NCBI GenBank assembly: GCA_047495785.1
Contig: JBLDXI010000103.1
Coordinates: 124,001-188,000 of the forward strand
Source of the DNA: Lepidodermella squamata
Lineage: Eukaryota > Gastrotricha
DNA length: 64,000 bases
Direction: 5' to 3'
Positions 61,097-64,000 of this stretch are shown one piece after another (the first letter of the stretch is position 1; every line of letters begins with the position of its first letter). Made by a program: the position numbers and the translations under genes. Under the pieces are notes generated by a model, which was not told where the DNA came from, ran no database searches, and was given only the letters and a program-made list of their open reading frames with translations.

Positions 61097-62120
61097 GATT
61101 TTAGGCTCGGAAAACAGCAAATAATTAACTGAATCAAAATGCTAAGAATGCAAGTTATGTTCGGCTGATATAATCAGATGAAGTAGCGTCTAATATATTC
61201 AGATACGTGAGAAGAATCTTGAGACGACACGTTTCCAAGTTTTCAAATACTCGCAACTGGTGCATGTCGAGCCATTTTGAATATACACTCAAATCGCCCC
61301 GCATTCCAGCCTATGTTTAGCCTAGTATCGCCTACGTGAGAAAAATCATGTGACGATGTTTCCAAATTTGCAAGTACTTGTTAACTGGCGCGTGACTAGT
61401 TTTCATCCAAATTTTCGAAAAAATAACTTTAGGGCTGAAAATTGCAGTTTAGGTTTATCTATAGGTACTGAATATTGAATATGAAAATGAATCTTTCATG
61501 GCGTCTGAACTGCGGATAGCTGATTTTTATACCATGGCTTAGCTGCCCCAATTGCATCAGCCTATTTCTAGGCAAACTCGGCATGAAAAGGGGAGAGATT
61601 TCTTGAAATTATTTCTTTCTACTATTTACAATTTACACACAAACATAGGCATGATTTTTCATAGTTTTCTGAGTTTTCAAACTGCGGGAAGAAAATTGCG
61701 AGCTTTGTGGCTAGCAGTTTGCGATCGAATCAGCCGACAAAGGTCCGCGTGAGCGTTGGCTAATAAACCAAAGCCAGCTAAAAAAGGCCTACTGGCGAAA
61801 ATTGCTAATAATTCGGGTTCATTATCCTATCCAAAATGTAGGATATTTGTTACTAATAAACCTAATTTCCTGGTGATATTTTCACCCCTCACATCGGCAT
61901 GGACAGCAATGCCCGTTGATCTGCGACATCGCACCCCTTGGTTCTCACCATATATGCTTGTGAAATTGGCCAACAGAAAGGGGGCGGTTTAGTATTAGTT
62001 TATTAGTTGAATTTTTAATGACATCGGAAATTTCCGGAATTCATTACATGCGACACATTCCCAGGTTATAGTCATCAATCCCTCCACTATTTTCTATTCA
62101 TACAATCCGTGCCTGCCGAA
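61097..62120. other. Intergenic, about 1 kb
   Basis: A weak TATA-like word for the Kunitz gene (TGATATAATCA, about 61,166-61,176) and a pair of diverged direct repeats (61,203 and 61,331; listed separately). Short frames at 61,552 and 61,756 have no support. Confidence 0.45.
61203..61395. repeat. Two diverged direct repeats of about 65 bp
   Basis: TACGTGAGAAGAATCTTGAG starting at about 61,203 and TACGTGAGAAAAATCATGTG at about 61,332 open two segments that align, with small indels, through GTTTCCAA, CAA-TACT and AACTGG. The offset is about 129 bp. Confidence 0.55.
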
Positions 62121-63556
62121 TTAGCTGTTCATCACTTGTCTGATCCATGCGATCAAGTTATCGGTCACACGGGCGCCAACAGAAAGCTTCTTCTCTCCAC
62201 ATGCTCCATCGCCGAAGCTCGTCAATCCGACGAGTGTCCAGCGCCTACCTGCTCCATTTATTGGCTTATCAATAGTAGCCCATGGGCCTCCAGAATCCCC
62301 TTTGCAAGTGCTGCGGTGCTGGGAAGCATCTTCGCATATCATCTAGGAAAATATGAAGGAAATACTCCATGATTTTCATGTCAATCAAAAACTCACTGTT
62401 CGATCGTCAACGCTGCTTCTGACCTGCTTGCATTTCTATAAATGTTCAAAACAGAGCCTAAGTTTTGATGATCATGCCACCATAATCCATAATATGAGAT
62501 ACGAAACGCGATTTTTAGATATTTGTGAGCTACGTCGATTACTCTTGGATCTAGGGATATCCCTTGCAACAAGGCGAAGCGTGGTGAAATGCTACTACTG
62601 AAAAACTAACTAAAGTAGGCATAAAATGCAAAGCGCGGTAATCGGAAATGCTCTAGTCATAATCACCGTCGTAAAACAACCTTCATCGGCATAATCGGAA
62701 CTGTTAGCTGCTGCAATCTAGGGCTTATGCTATTGTACCCGGTTCGGCCAAAGCCAGTCAACGTGATAGATGTATCGTAGTCGTAGTATGGTGTTCTTTC
62801 TTTAAACAGGCAAATCGGCGAATAATATTCGGTGAATTCATCCAGTGGAGCTGATAAAGGCGATATTCAGCAAATGGAGAAAACAATAAAAATATTCAAT
62901 TGTCCGCTTACCAATGCGAGCAAGTGCGTAGTCGTTGCTATGAGAGATACGTGGGTTGTACTCGGGGTGCTTGAAAAGCTTAATTGCTCTAATAGGCTTA
63001 AGAGTGGAGCCATCGCCGGACACAATCTTGTCATTGTACTTAAACTGAGCACCAAGATAAACTTCCAATTTCAAGACAGGCGATACTAAGCAGTGTGCCG
63101 CTGTCAAGATCCATTCTCGATCAATCAAAACACCGCCACATGAGTAAGTACCATCGCTAGTTTCCGTGCTGATAGCATCGAGGAGTAACAGCTATCAAGA
63201 AGTGGTTTTATTCCAACTTACAATAGTAGCGTTTGGTAAGGAAAGTCGGCAACATTGGCATCAGATCCACCGTTGATGTCTATCCGGTTTTCTCGCGTGG
63301 CTTTCCCGTAGCCACAGTAACGAGGGGAAAAGGCGTCCAGCCATTCACCCGGCCGCCGCGGTTCGATCGGCGCTGGTCCAGAAACTGTTTTTAGCAATCT
63401 TTCTGCCATCTCCAGCAGCTTAGCAATGCTTTCGATTTTCCCCGAATCTGACACGTTTCTCCGCGTGAACCGATCATCAGGATATCTGGGTGGCTTATGC
63501 CAACAACCAGCTAGATGTGGAGTAATTAAAAAAGCAGCAAAAATTAAAAGCATCAT
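62121..63556 (-). CDS. Secreted chymotrypsin-like serine protease (S1), 5 exons
   Basis: Exons 63556-63222, 63168-62912, 62850-62681, 62435-62397 and 62342-62121 join in phase to 340 aa. A signal peptide (MMLLIFAAFLITP) and a pro-region of about 90 residues precede INGGSDANVADFPY, the activation site region (canonical IVGG altered to INGG). The catalytic triad is complete: LTAAHC, NDYALA and CKGDSGGP. The residue aligned to Asp189 of trypsin is Ser, which suggests chymotrypsin- or elastase-like specificity. Exon 4 is only 39 nt (13 residues, including the Cys of KCKQV) and was found by frame and family logic. It is the least certain piece. A TATA box lies about 60 bp upstream of the ATG. Confidence 0.8.
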
Positions 63557-64000
63557 AATTTTTCGAAATTTATATTAATAAGTATTAGAAATGCTGAAAG
63601 TTATATTCTGTACAAGCTTTATATAAGCCGATAAGTATTCCCTATTCAGTGAACCAGACTCGTCTCTACGTACCTGGAATAAATTGCGTGGGATTCAACT
63701 TTCGGATTAACTGGAAGAATAAGCGAGTCTGCAATATGGATCGAATTTTTAATGGGCATGTTAGAAAGGTCTCGTTGATGTGAATCACCTCCGCGGAAAA
63801 GGCAGCCTCGCGTGACTCAGATGTGTCCCAAGACTTGCCAAAATATGCAATGATCCGGAGTGACCGCTTGGCACCAAAATCTTAGCACTCAATGAATGTT
63901 GAGTGGATCTCATCCTCCGCAATGCGCATCAATACCAGAGCAATGCCAGAGCAATCACAATGAATACATGTTTCTAGCGCTTTTTCATGATTGACGAAGT
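63557..64000. other. 5' flank of the protease gene to window end
   Basis: The minus strand carries GCTTATATAAAGC at about 63,616-63,628, a good TATA box. No further gene is seen. Confidence 0.45.
63616..63628 (-). promoter_or_regulatory. TATA box of the chymotrypsin-like gene
   Basis: GCTTATATAAAGC on the minus strand, about 60-70 bp upstream of the start codon. Confidence 0.5.

Noticed and set aside
62397-62600. Larger alternative exon in the protease gene running to about 62,600
   Set aside because: It is open for about 70 codons, but its exit phase leads into a stop before MICEDAS and it lacks the Cys expected there. The 39-nt exon gives the family's KC...MIC pattern in phase.
1-64000. 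tRNA or rRNA genes
   Set aside because: No tRNA box pattern or rRNA core was noticed by eye. A covariance-model scan was not possible, so absence is not proven.

Overview
The window reads as nuclear DNA of an invertebrate animal with a compact genome. Almost every gene is a metazoan family, introns are GT-AG and mostly 50-60 bp, and non-coding DNA is AT-rich. The families present are nicotinic/Cys-loop receptors, a GABA-B-like class C GPCR, peritrophin-type chitin-binding proteins, an SLC10 carrier, a polycystin-1-like receptor-channel, chymotrypsin-fold proteins and a Kunitz-like domain. Chitin-binding proteins and the Cys-loop expansion suit a protostome, but the species cannot be named from sequence alone. 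Exon models below were joined by hand. In every multi-exon gene the splice phases agree and the total coding length is a multiple of three.

Layout. 1-1.7 kb: 3' part of an ankyrin-repeat gene. 2.1-19.8 kb: four divergent Cys-loop channel genes (2.1, 7.7, 9.8 and 18.6 kb) and a GABA-B-like receptor (12.9 kb). 4.9-30.7 kb: five copies of one secreted chitin-binding gene. Four are strikingly GC-rich and almost identical inside the coding sequence; the fifth (23.7-26.7 kb) is diverged and keeps two extra introns. Copies 2 and 3 lie in a 2.3-kb inverted duplication (about 15.9-18.25 and 20.6-22.95 kb) with a channel gene in the spacer. 27.2-28.6 kb: an unrecognised four-exon secreted protein. 31.2-33.7 kb: SLC10-type transporter.

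33.9-58.2 kb: one 29-exon gene encoding a polycystin-1-like protein of about 6,593 residues. It carries eight C-type-lectin-like, five concanavalin-like, WSC, two discoidin and PAN modules, then PKD repeats, REJ, GPS, PLAT and a polycystin channel. 58.5-60.4 kb: a gene joining a catalytically dead chymotrypsin fold, a sushi domain and ankyrin repeats. 60.8 kb: Kunitz-like protein. 62.1-63.6 kb: an intact chymotrypsin-like protease.

The chief points of interest are the gene-conversion mosaic of the chitin-binding family with its palindrome, the protease-homologue/sushi/ankyrin fusion, the very large lectin-bearing polycystin, and the four different pore charge patterns among the linked channels. 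Inverted-repeat elements (MITE-like at 22,975 and 12,373; Mutator-like at 34,718) sit between genes and in introns.
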